Made by a program: the position numbers and the translations under genes. Below are positions 19,134 through 27,445 of a DNA stretch of 64,000 nt, in pieces (position 1 is the stretch's first letter; each line of letters opens with the position of its first letter). The stretch is taken from contig JAMLGT010000006.1 in the NCBI GenBank assembly GCA_023957755.1, forward strand, positions 1 through 64,000, written 5' to 3'. The notes under the pieces were generated by a model, which saw only the letters and a program-made list of their open reading frames with translations, did no database searches and was not told the DNA's origin. Source of the DNA: Chitinophagaceae bacterium (GTDB taxonomy: Bacteria > Bacteroidota > Bacteroidia > Chitinophagales > Chitinophagaceae).

Positions 19134-19933
19134 GACGCCTCGGGGTTTTGATTTTGCTGAATCTTTTTCACTTCAAAATTTTCCTGTGCAGGCCAGTCGC
19201 CTTTTGCCTCAATCTGCCCGGAGTTTATCAATTCTCTCAAACGCCAGATTGCAAACTGAGTATTCAGATGATACTTTTGTTTTCCTCTGACAGAAGCTAT
19301 CAACCTGGATGCCTTTTGAAACTCATTCTGCAATGCACCTAATATCTCTTTGTCAAAAAAATGCTCCTCTTTCGATAGTAATTTTTTCGCTCCATCCAAT
19401 ACACGTAATGGCATATTCTCCTGTGTCAGTTTTTTCCATTCATCAGGGTCAGTTTCAAAGAGGGATAAAGATATCTCATTTGAAAGCCTTTTAGCCTTCA
19501 CAAACTCTTTCGCAGGTATTTCATTCAGGTACGATGGATAAAAGATTAAACCCTTATCATTGATAAAGGGTAAATTGTTTAGCCATATTGCTGCAAGCCT
19601 ACCCTTAAAATCTTCCAGATTACTAACGAGGTAATAATAGCCTGATACGTCTCTGCTATTTGGGGCAACCCAGATCAACCCCTGTTCTTCCGGATGTTCT
19701 TTAAGGGTTTCCTTTATCTCGTCAAGATACCTGCCAACTCCTGAAATTTCTTTTTCTGAAACTTTCGAAAGCCAGTTATTCCGGCCTCCCATACCGCCCT
19801 CTTCTGCATCCTCTATCAAGGGCCCTATTGACCAATCTTCATTTACCACCACAATCCGGGATCGCATTGACTCATCCACATCAAAACTTGCTGCCAATGA
19901 TCTGCTATCCGCTTCATCAAATACTATATGCAT
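19130..19933 (-). CDS. DUF1835/DUF3658-type protein
   Basis: This 267-residue cytosolic protein has the features I associate with DUF1835 (N-terminus, HIVFDEADSRSLAAS and VVVNEDWSIGPL) joined to a DUF3658-like C-terminal helical part (FAIWRLRELINSGQIEAKGD). The function of these families is unknown. It sits 25 bp downstream of parE and overlaps pth by 4 bp, so it is part of a parE-DUF1835-pth-FAH transcription unit. That context gives no clear function beyond housekeeping expression. Confidence 0.8.
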   Translation of the reverse strand: MHIVFDEADSRSLAASFDVDESMRSRIVVVNEDWSIGPLIEDAEEGGMGGRNNWLSKVSEKEISGVGRYLDEIKETLKEHPEEQGLIWVAPNSRDVSGYYYLVSNLEDFKGRLAAIWLNNLPFINDKGLIFYPSYLNEIPAKEFVKAKRLSNEISLSLFETDPDEWKKLTQENMPLRVLDGAKKLLSKEEHFFDKEILGALQNEFQKASRLIASVRGKQKYHLNTQFAIWRLRELINSGQIEAKGDWPAQENFEVKKIQQNQNPEAS

Positions 19934-19958
19934 GATTATCTTGTCTTTTTAGATTCTT

Positions 19959-21863
19959 CTATTCTTCCTCAACCAGGTCCATTTCTACCCTTAGATTTTC
20001 AATAATAAATTCCTGACGTTGCGGTGTATTTTTTCCCATATAATACTCCAGCATCTGTTGAATATGCATTTCTGGCAGAAGGATTACGGGCTGAATTCTC
20101 ATATCTTCTCCAATAAATTTTCCAAACTCTTCGGGCGAAATCTCTCCCAGCCCCTTAAATCTGGTTATTTCAGGCTTACCACCCAATTTTTCAATTGCTT
20201 TCCTCTTCTCCTCCTCGTCATAACAATAAATTGTCTCCTGAATTCCTTTACCCTTTCCCGGCATGGTCCTGACCCTGAATAGAGGAGTCTCCAGGATGAA
20301 TAAATGTCCATTCTTCACAAGGTCCGGGAAAAACTGAAGGAAGAAAGTCATCAGCAATAACCGTATATGCATACCATCTACATCAGCATCTGTGGCTATT
20401 ACAATCTTATTGTATCTCAAATCATCATATCCTCCTTCAATATTCAGCGCATGCTGAAGCAAATTGAATTCTTCATTTTCATACACAATTTTTTTAGTCA
20501 GCCCAAAACAATTCAGAGGTTTACCTCTGAGACTGAACACTGCCTGAGTCTCCACATTTCTGCTCTTGGTGATGCTTCCACTCGCGCTATCTCCCTCTGT
20601 AATAAATAGTGTGGACTCCAGCCTCTTTTCGTTTTCTTCATCCTTATTCTTGCCCTCAGAAATCTCATTGAAATGGTATCGGCAATCGCGCAATTTCTTA
20701 TTATGCAGATTAGCTTTTTTAGCCCTTTCGTTTGCCAGTTTTTTTATACCTGCAAGGTCTTTTCTCTCCCGCTCACTCTGCTCTATACGCTTCTTGAGCG
20801 CATCTGCAGTCTCCGGATTCTTATGCAGATAATTATTAAGTTCTTTCCCAAGAAAATCGGATATAAAGGTCTTTACTGCCGGCCCTTTCTCATACATTAG
20901 TGTACTCCCCAGCTTAGTCTTTGTCTGGCTTTCAAAAACCGGTTCCTGCACACGAAGGCTGATTGCTGCACAAATGCTGCCCCTTATGTCTGCATAGTCA
21001 TAATCCTTCTTATAGAAGTCACGAATTGTCTTTACAAATCCTTCCCTGAACCCTGACAAATGCGTACCTCCCTGAGTAGTAAACTGTCCGTTTACAAAAC
21101 TGTAATACTCCTCTCCATACTGGTCGTTATGAGTAATGGCTACTTCAATATCCTCACCTTTCAGATGTATAATTGGGTAACGCAGTTCGTCTTGATTTGT
21201 TTTTCTTTCAAGCAAATCAAGAAGCCCATTTTTGCTCACGAATCTTTTTCCATTAAAGTGGATAACGAACCCGGCATTCAGGTAGCAATAATTCAAAAAC
21301 TGATTTTCAAGAAACTCATTCAGAAACCGATAATTCCTGAAAATTTTCTCATCCGGAGTGAAGATTATTTCCGTTCCATTTAACTCAGTTGTCTTTTGTT
21401 CTTTCGGATTATTAAACAATACCCCTCGCTCGAACTCAGCGACTTTACCCTTTCCATCTCTGAAAGAACTCACTTTAAAATACTGGCTTAGCGCATTCAC
21501 GGCTTTAGTTCCCACACCATTCAGTCCTACACTCTTCTGGAACGCTTTACTATCATACTTTGCACCGGTATTGATCTTGCTCACCACATCGACCACCTTA
21601 CCCAGCGGAATCCCTCTTCCAAAATCTCTGACAGTGACCACCTTATTTTCTATAGTAATATTAATCTGCCGGCCAAACCCCATTGTATGCTCATCTATTG
21701 CATTATCGATAACTTCTTTCAGAAGTACGTAAATGCCGTCATCAGGGCTACTGCCGTCTCCTAATTTTCCAATGTACATTCCGGGGCGAAGCCTTATATG
21801 CTCTTTCCAGTCAAGGCTCTTAATGGAGTCCTCATTATAATCAAACAAATCCTTATCTGCCAT
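19959..21863 (-). CDS. parE: DNA topoisomerase IV subunit B (type IIA ATPase subunit)
   Basis: This 634-residue GHKL ATPase and Toprim subunit decatenates chromosomes with ParC. It shows [26 protein letters not shown] (Mg-ATP Asn/Glu), DFGRGIPLG and [14 protein letters not shown]. The Toprim motifs are [10 protein letters not shown] and [10 protein letters not shown]. The C-terminal [13 protein letters not shown] lies before the end. Its length and the lack of the large GyrB insert favour ParE over GyrB. parC is not within the window. It heads the minus-strand run ending at the FAH-family gene. Confidence 0.93.
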   Translation of the reverse strand: MADKDLFDYNEDSIKSLDWKEHIRLRPGMYIGKLGDGSSPDDGIYVLLKEVIDNAIDEHTMGFGRQINITIENKVVTVRDFGRGIPLGKVVDVVSKINTGAKYDSKAFQKSVGLNGVGTKAVNALSQYFKVSSFRDGKGKVAEFERGVLFNNPKEQKTTELNGTEIIFTPDEKIFRNYRFLNEFLENQFLNYCYLNAGFVIHFNGKRFVSKNGLLDLLERKTNQDELRYPIIHLKGEDIEVAITHNDQYGEEYYSFVNGQFTTQGGTHLSGFREGFVKTIRDFYKKDYDYADIRGSICAAISLRVQEPVFESQTKTKLGSTLMYEKGPAVKTFISDFLGKELNNYLHKNPETADALKKRIEQSERERKDLAGIKKLANERAKKANLHNKKLRDCRYHFNEISEGKNKDEENEKRLESTLFITEGDSASGSITKSRNVETQAVFSLRGKPLNCFGLTKKIVYENEEFNLLQHALNIEGGYDDLRYNKIVIATDADVDGMHIRLLLMTFFLQFFPDLVKNGHLFILETPLFRVRTMPGKGKGIQETIYCYDEEEKRKAIEKLGGKPEITRFKGLGEISPEEFGKFIGEDMRIQPVILLPEMHIQQMLEYYMGKNTPQRQEFIIENLRVEMDLVEEE

Positions 21864-21998
21864 TCAAACTTTAATTTTGTCGCAAAAGAAAGAAATTTAA
21901 ACCAAATTACTGAAGCATACCATTCACACGGTTTTGTATAATACGGATTGCTGCTTCACTCCAATAATAAGCATAACTTCTGATAAAAAAAGTAAAAA

Positions 21999-22787
21999 AT
22001 GAATCTTGACCTGAAAGGAAAAACTGCTATCGTTTGTGGAAGCACACAAGGATTGGGATTTGAAAGCGCCAGAGAAATTGCAGCATTGGGAGCCAATGTG
22101 ATCCTTTTCTCACGCAACGAGGAAAAACTAAAGACCGCCCTGACCCGCCTGGATACTTCTAAAGGGCAAAAGCACAGCTATCTGATCGCTGACTTCAATT
22201 ATCCTGAACAGGTAAAAGAGGCTATTGAAGCCTTCCTTCAGAAAGGAACTTCCGTTCAGATTCTTGTGAATAATTCCGGCGGCCCGAAAGGCGGCCCCCT
22301 TCTGGAAGCCACAGAAAGCGAGTTTATTGAAGCGATCCAACGCCATCTTCTTTGCAGTCATATCCTGGTAAAATCACTCATCCCATCCATGAAAGCTTCA
22401 GGTTTTGGAAGAATCATCAATATAATCTCTACCTCAGTGAAGCAGCCCATTGCAGGTCTCGGTGTTTCTAATACCACAAGAGGGGCTATGGCCAGTTGGT
22501 CAAAGACGCTGGCCACAGAGGTGGGCCCATTTGGAATTACGGTAAATAATGTACTGCCCGGCTATACACGAACCGCGAGATACGATCAACTTATGCATGC
22601 GTCTTCACTGAAAACAGGCAAGCCGGTTGAAGAACTTGAAAAAGCTATGATAGAAAGTATCCCACTCAGACGGGTGGGCGACGCGGCTGACTTCGGTGCA
22701 GTGGTGGCTTTTCTTTGTAGTCCATCTGCAGGATACATTTCCGGTACCAATATTCCGGTAGATGGTGGAAGACTTTTGTGCTTGTAG
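21999..22787 (+). CDS. Atypical short-chain dehydrogenase/reductase
   Basis: This 262-residue Rossmann-fold SDR has the cofactor loop CGSTQGLGFESA, NNSGGPKGG where NNAG is usual, and IINIISTSV holding the catalytic Ser. The usual YxxxK is replaced: the aligned stretch reads SNTTR, so the Tyr becomes Ser and the Lys becomes Arg. PGYTRT and the C-terminal YISGTNIPVDGG are normal. Such YxxxK-less SDRs form a known-looking subfamily often annotated as 3-oxoacyl-ACP reductase, but a standard SDR mechanism is doubtful. The 3' end overlaps the long open frame of the next gene, though the likely start of that gene is 65 bp further on. Confidence 0.88.
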   Translation: MNLDLKGKTAIVCGSTQGLGFESAREIAALGANVILFSRNEEKLKTALTRLDTSKGQKHSYLIADFNYPEQVKEAIEAFLQKGTSVQILVNNSGGPKGGPLLEATESEFIEAIQRHLLCSHILVKSLIPSMKASGFGRIINIISTSVKQPIAGLGVSNTTRGAMASWSKTLATEVGPFGITVNNVLPGYTRTARYDQLMHASSLKTGKPVEELEKAMIESIPLRRVGDAADFGAVVAFLCSPSAGYISGTNIPVDGGRLLCL

Positions 22788-22852
22788 AAACTCTGCAAAA
22801 GCATCTATCTTTTCCATTCCGGAAAAGAATCAATAATGATTATCTTTCTGGC

Positions 22853-24121
22853 ATGAAATATTTATTCTCACTGCTCTTTTCAATCTTAACAAGCAGCGCA
22901 ATTGCACAAACAGACTCTTTTTATCTGTTGAAACCCACAAGAGTATTTGATGGGGAAAGGCTTCACGACAACTGGGTAGTGCTTGTAAGAGGTAATAAGA
23001 TAATAGAGGCAGGTACAATGACATTTAAACTGCCCTCTAACACCCGGATAATAGAACTGAAGGGAGCAACCCTGCTCCCCGGATTAATCGAAGGCCATTC
23101 ACATCTATACCTGCACCCATACAACGAAACCTCATGGAACGACCAGGTATTGAAAGAAAGCCGTGCAGAAAGAACAGCGAGAGCGGTGAAACATGCAGAG
23201 GCCACTCTGATGGCAGGCTTTACGACCATCCGCGAACTGGGAACAGAGGGCGCAGCTTATGACGATGCAGGCCTGAAGATAGCAATAGAAAAAGGAGTTA
23301 TCTCCGGCCCAAGAATGATCGTAGCCACTAAAGCGATAGTAGCCAAAGGTTCTTATGGTGTAAAATCGGACAATCCTGATGTAGAATTTCCAAAAGGAGC
23401 TGCAGAAGTAGCAAACCGTGAAGAAATGGAAAGAGAAGTCAGAAGCCAAATTTCGAAAGGAGCTGAAGTGATTAAAATTTATGCGGATTATCGATGGAAC
23501 CTCCAGGGAGAGGCTGCACCGACATTCTCAGCAGATGAATTGGCAGCTGCTGTAGCGATTGCTGAAAGTGGTGGCCGGTATGTGGCCGTACATAGTGCCA
23601 CTGCAGAAGGAATGCTCAGATCGATTAAGGCTGGCGTGCATACTATCGAACACGGAGACTTAGGCACAGAAGAAATCTTTAAAGCCATGAAAGAAAATAA
23701 CATTGCCTACTGCCCTACTCTCGCCGCCTCGGATGCGATAGCTCAATATAATGGATGGAAAAAGGGAACAGAACCCGAACCCCAGCGTATCCTGAACAAG
23801 AGAAAATCTTTTTCGGCTGCACTTCGGTCAGGCGTAACTATCCTAATGGGAGGGGATGTAGGAGTATTCCCTCATGGCGATAATGCAAGAGAAATGGAAA
23901 TGATGGTAGATTATGGGATGCCCCCGATCGATGTCCTTAAATCTGCCACCTCGGTAAACGCGGATGTTTTTGGATGGGGTGACCGTATAGGGAGGATCAG
24001 AAAAGGGTTGCTCGCTGATTTAATCGTAGTCAGGGGCGATCCATCTGCCAATATTCATGATATCAGAAAAACAATCCTCATAATGAAAGACGGCACATTT
24101 TATATGGAACCTAAAAGATAA
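22853..24121 (+). CDS. Secreted amidohydrolase (imidazolonepropionase/prolidase-like)
   Basis: This 422-residue metal-dependent hydrolase starts at the ATG at 22853, which gives a clean signal peptide (MKYLFSLLFS...SAIAQ). A longer in-frame start at 22778 is not supported. The amidohydrolase barrel shows LLPGLIEGHSHLYLHP (the HxH metal pair), EVIKIYADYRW (possible carboxylated Lys), AVHSATAEG, TIEHGDLG and GGDVGVFPHGDN (Asp ligand). A composite beta domain closes at the C-terminus with RKGLLADLIVVRGDP. Relatives include Xaa-Pro dipeptidases and imidazolonepropionase-like enzymes. It probably acts in the periplasm on a peptide or amide, with the substrate unassigned. Confidence 0.88.
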   Translation: MKYLFSLLFSILTSSAIAQTDSFYLLKPTRVFDGERLHDNWVVLVRGNKIIEAGTMTFKLPSNTRIIELKGATLLPGLIEGHSHLYLHPYNETSWNDQVLKESRAERTARAVKHAEATLMAGFTTIRELGTEGAAYDDAGLKIAIEKGVISGPRMIVATKAIVAKGSYGVKSDNPDVEFPKGAAEVANREEMEREVRSQISKGAEVIKIYADYRWNLQGEAAPTFSADELAAAVAIAESGGRYVAVHSATAEGMLRSIKAGVHTIEHGDLGTEEIFKAMKENNIAYCPTLAASDAIAQYNGWKKGTEPEPQRILNKRKSFSAALRSGVTILMGGDVGVFPHGDNAREMEMMVDYGMPPIDVLKSATSVNADVFGWGDRIGRIRKGLLADLIVVRGDPSANIHDIRKTILIMKDGTFYMEPKR

Positions 24122-24159
24122 CCACAAGACCGCCTTTTCGTACCCAAATAATAAGATGG

Positions 24160-24167
24160 TATATTTG
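24160..24167 (+). promoter_or_regulatory. -7 box (TATATTTG) for ychF
   Basis: TATATTTG matches TAnnTTTG exactly, with a weak TTTCG about 19 bp upstream in the -33 position. It lies 40 bp before the ychF start, giving a leader of roughly 35 nt. Confidence 0.5.
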
Positions 24168-24207
24168 CACACTTTTTAAAGAAGCAAACACTTAAAACCA
24201 TCTTGCC

Positions 24208-25308
24208 ATGTCGTTGAAAGCCGGAATCGTAGGATTGCCGAATGTAGGAAAATCAACCTTATTTAATGCAGTAAGTAATAGTGCAAAAGCCCAGGCGAGT
24301 AATTACAGATTCTGTACTATCGAACCTAACGTAGGGCTGGTGAATGTGCCGGATCCCAGACTAAATAAACTGGCCGAACTGGTGAAACCTGAGAGAATTG
24401 TCCCCACCCAAATTGAAATAGTAGATATCGCAGGGCTTGTGAGAGGCGCAAGCAAGGGAGAAGGATTAGGAAATAAATTCCTTGCAAACATCCGTGAAGT
24501 AGATGCCATCATTCAGGTAATCAGATGCTTCGAAGATGAAAACATTCTACGTGATGAAGGCCCTATCGATCCGATATCCGATAAAGAAATTATAGAAACA
24601 GAGCTACAACTCAAAGACCTGGAGAGCATCGAAAAGAAAGTATCCAAAATGGAAAAGATGGTGAAATCCGGAGATGCAAAGCTTAAAGCCGAATACGATT
24701 TACTTATAAAAGCGAAAGAGCACCTGAGCGAAGGCAAAAACCTGAACCAGCTAGACTTGAACAAGGAGGAGAAGGAATTGCTCGACTCAAACTTTTTGCT
24801 CACAGGAAAACCAGTGTTGTACGTAGCCAATGTGGATGAAAAGTCAATGCATACAGGCAATGCCTTTTCGCAAAGACTTGCCGAAGCCGCTAAAAAAGAA
24901 GGCGCCGAGATGATTGTAATGTCGAATAACATCGAAGCACAAATTGCAGAATTCGAAGACCCCGAAGAAAAGCAAATGTTTATGGATGAATACAATATGA
25001 AAGAACCGGCTCTCGATCGTCTCATTCATTCCACATACAACTTATTAAATCTATCTACCTACTTTACTGCAGGAGTACAGGAAGTACGTGCCTGGACTAT
25101 TCACAAAGGCTGGAAGGCACCTCAGGCAGCCGGCGTAATCCACTCTGACTTCGAAAAAGGATTCATAAAAGCCGAAGTAATCAGCTATGACGATTTCATT
25201 CATTTCGGTTCAGAAGCTGCTTGCCGCGAAAACGGAAAACTTCGGATTGAAGGCAAGGAGTATATCGTCAAAGACGGAGATGTAATGCACTTCAGATTTA
25301 ATGTATAA
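24208..25308 (+). CDS. ychF: Redox-regulated ATPase YchF (OLA1 family)
   Basis: This 366-residue Obg-related P-loop protein prefers ATP over GTP and binds ribosomes. The G1 motif is GLPNVGKST, switch II is [20 protein letters not shown], and the NxxE-type G4 variant appears in [12 protein letters not shown] coiled-coil insertion sits at about 125-200, and a C-terminal TGS domain includes [14 protein letters not shown] and ends [10 protein letters not shown]. Length is typical. The stop overlaps the end of the convergent DUF937-type gene by 11 bp. Confidence 0.97.
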   Translation: MSLKAGIVGLPNVGKSTLFNAVSNSAKAQASNYRFCTIEPNVGLVNVPDPRLNKLAELVKPERIVPTQIEIVDIAGLVRGASKGEGLGNKFLANIREVDAIIQVIRCFEDENILRDEGPIDPISDKEIIETELQLKDLESIEKKVSKMEKMVKSGDAKLKAEYDLLIKAKEHLSEGKNLNQLDLNKEEKELLDSNFLLTGKPVLYVANVDEKSMHTGNAFSQRLAEAAKKEGAEMIVMSNNIEAQIAEFEDPEEKQMFMDEYNMKEPALDRLIHSTYNLLNLSTYFTAGVQEVRAWTIHKGWKAPQAAGVIHSDFEKGFIKAEVISYDDFIHFGSEAACRENGKLRIEGKEYIVKDGDVMHFRFNV

Positions 25309-26008
25309 GAAAAGGTAAACCTGACACGACTCCGGTAGTAGAACTGCATCCCTTGCTGAAGTAAATCAGGAGCGCAAGTCCTAACAACACAAGGATTATC
25401 GGCAAAATCCATCCTTTATTTTTGGGTTGCGCCACATTGGACTCTACATAATCTTTAATATGCTTCTCGTCTATCTGATCGGTTGACAACCCAACAAGTG
25501 CACCCACTTTTTCAATCCCTGCGGGCAAGCCGGCCTTCACGCTGTCTTTTAGCCCGTTCACAAACCTGCCAAGGTCTTCCGCAGAATGTCCTTTACTCTT
25601 CACCATTTCTCCAAGTTTCCTCATTAACATCGGCAAAGAAAGCGTAAACAACGGACCGCCAGACTCATTCTTTATACCTGCGTACCGCGCGACGGCATGC
25701 GATACCGCAGTAGCATGCGTCCCTAAATATTCTGCCACCAGGGCATTGCCTGCTCCTTCATCATGCAATTTCCCCAGGTCAGGTTTAGGCGGAAAATAAT
25801 CAGTCGCGTTGGTTGCCGAATTATAAAGTGCAGCAACCGCCTCTTTTCCTGTATTTGCTTTCTGGATTATAGCGCCTACACTTAGTGGTATTACGGCTTC
25901 CATTGCACGATTAACAGCTGCTGCTTCTTCATTCAGCGAAAGCGCCATATTGTTTACAAATTCAGGGCTAAAGAACGATTTAGCCTCTGATAAAAAATCA
26001 TTTTCCAT
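25298..26008 (-). CDS. DUF937-type protein with C-terminal membrane anchor
   Basis: This 236-residue protein has a DUF937-like N-terminal domain (AAAVNRAMEAVIPLSVGAII) and an Ala/Gly-rich middle. A single C-terminal transmembrane helix, near residues 205-222 (WILPIILVLLGLALLIYF), leaves a short Cys- and Ser-containing tail. The family function is unknown. In other Bacteroidota, members are often longer and carry an OmpA domain after the helix; here the protein stops about 14 residues after it. The last 11 bp overlap the ychF coding sequence on the opposite strand. Confidence 0.8.
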   Translation of the reverse strand: MENDFLSEAKSFFSPEFVNNMALSLNEEAAAVNRAMEAVIPLSVGAIIQKANTGKEAVAALYNSATNATDYFPPKPDLGKLHDEGAGNALVAEYLGTHATAVSHAVARYAGIKNESGGPLFTLSLPMLMRKLGEMVKSKGHSAEDLGRFVNGLKDSVKAGLPAGIEKVGALVGLSTDQIDEKHIKDYVESNVAQPKNKGWILPIILVLLGLALLIYFSKGCSSTTGVVSGLPFLIH

Positions 26009-26123
26009 AAATAAATACTTTAGTTTTTGAAAATTCGAAACTTGCCTGAAACATGCCAGTTCTCATACGCAAACACTTACAGCAAACCTGATGCCTAACT
26101 GAAAAACAATTTCGTATATCCCT

Positions 26124-26160
26124 AAAAAAACAACCTCACCCGATTGCAGGTGAGGCTGTT
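26124..26160 (-). terminator. Intrinsic terminator after the fasciclin lipoprotein gene
   Basis: On the minus strand a stem AACAGCCTCACC / GGTGAGGTTGTT (one mismatch) with a short loop is followed directly by a run of T residues. It lies 24 bp past the stop of the fasciclin gene and ends the TonB-receptor/fasciclin transcription unit. Confidence 0.85.
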
Positions 26161-26183
26161 ATGAAAACATTGAAATCCCCGAT

Positions 26184-27413
26184 CTATTGAGGAAGCAGAA
26201 TCTTGTCTATAACATAATACACACCATTCACACAATTCTTATCCCAACTTGTGGCATTCGCTGCAGGCCCTGAAAAAGGTGTTCCCCCGGGAGGGAAGGT
26301 CCCCAGCCCTGTAAAGGTAATTGCTGACACCATCCCCGAATTGTAAGTGGTTGTCACTTTCACACCAGGATGTTCCGGCACGGAGCCATTTACAAGTGTC
26401 TGATAGAAGGAAGGAGTGGTAGCAAAATTATTGCTGAATATACGCTGCATAGGTTGGTAGCCTGTAGCCTCGGACGCAAGGAAGTGATACGCCAGAATGC
26501 CTTTCACTGTGGCAGGAGAAGCCAGCGTACTAAATCCCGGAATCTTAAACACATCCGGATTGGCAGCCAGAGATGACGCATACGCATCAGCCTGAGTAGG
26601 AGTCAATCCAAGACCGATATAATATCCATAAGCCAATCCATAAATCAATTCCTGGAAGGCGGCATTGTTAGGAACAAGCACCGTCATATTCATCACTGCG
26701 TAACCCATTAAATAGTTCAGACTTGCAGTTCCTGAAGCGCCTGCATCAGCATATTCAATTGCATTCTTAAAATAAAGAAGGTCAGGATTTGAGTAAATTT
26801 CATCACTCAAAAGTTTGGAGGGAGGAGCTACCACGGCAGCCATTTTATGAATAGTGCCATTAGTGTACTTCTCGTCAGCTGACTTCACCGGAATATTATT
26901 CACCCAGAAACCATTTGACAATTTGCTTGGAAAAATACTCATCTGTAATGGAACCGGAGTACCCGGCAGTGTTCCTATATTCAGAGAGGTCGGGAATTGG
27001 GTATTAGGAAATGTCCCAAACTCGCCAGATAAATGTTGCTGGCCGGGAAGCAATGAATACTGCACCATTCCAATAACAGATGCCAGAGGCATGGCATTAA
27101 TTACAGCAGCAGAGGGAATCCCTGAAGCCTGAAAGCCTGCATTATCCGGAACAAATGCTGTAAAGGTATTCGACTTGTCTTTCAACTTATCCAAAAGCCC
27201 CGGCACTCTCTTCACAGCTGCCAGATAAATGCTATAATTAGCGTCGGACTCAATCTTGGAACCTATACTTTGTGAGGCTTCGGGATTTAATACCGGCGGA
27301 TTTATTGGCTCTGCATCCGGAAGCGCCTTGTTACAGGAGCTAAATACTCCTGCCAACGCAATTGCTGCTACAGCAACAATCTTCAATCGTAAACTAATTT
27401 TATTGTTCTTCAT
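26184..27413 (-). CDS. Fasciclin (FAS1) domain lipoprotein
   Basis: This 409-residue lipoprotein has lipobox-containing signal sequence AGVFSSCNK. It has two FAS1-like modules: residues of about 45-210 (YSIYLAAVKRVPGLLDKL, TAFVPDNAGFQASG, SVIGMVQYSLLPG, GTIHKMAAVVAPP) and about 215-405 (MTVLVPNNAAFQ, GILAYHFLASEA, GVYYVIDKILLPQ). FAS1 domains mediate adhesion or ligand binding. It begins 32 bp after the TonB-dependent receptor gene and shares its terminator, so it probably works at the outer membrane with that receptor. That partnership is inferred from gene order only. Confidence 0.9.
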   Translation of the reverse strand: MKNNKISLRLKIVAVAAIALAGVFSSCNKALPDAEPINPPVLNPEASQSIGSKIESDANYSIYLAAVKRVPGLLDKLKDKSNTFTAFVPDNAGFQASGIPSAAVINAMPLASVIGMVQYSLLPGQQHLSGEFGTFPNTQFPTSLNIGTLPGTPVPLQMSIFPSKLSNGFWVNNIPVKSADEKYTNGTIHKMAAVVAPPSKLLSDEIYSNPDLLYFKNAIEYADAGASGTASLNYLMGYAVMNMTVLVPNNAAFQELIYGLAYGYYIGLGLTPTQADAYASSLAANPDVFKIPGFSTLASPATVKGILAYHFLASEATGYQPMQRIFSNNFATTPSFYQTLVNGSVPEHPGVKVTTTYNSGMVSAITFTGLGTFPPGGTPFSGPAANATSWDKNCVNGVYYVIDKILLPQ

Positions 27414-27445
27414 ATTATCTATTTAAAATTTGAACAAGCTGTTTC

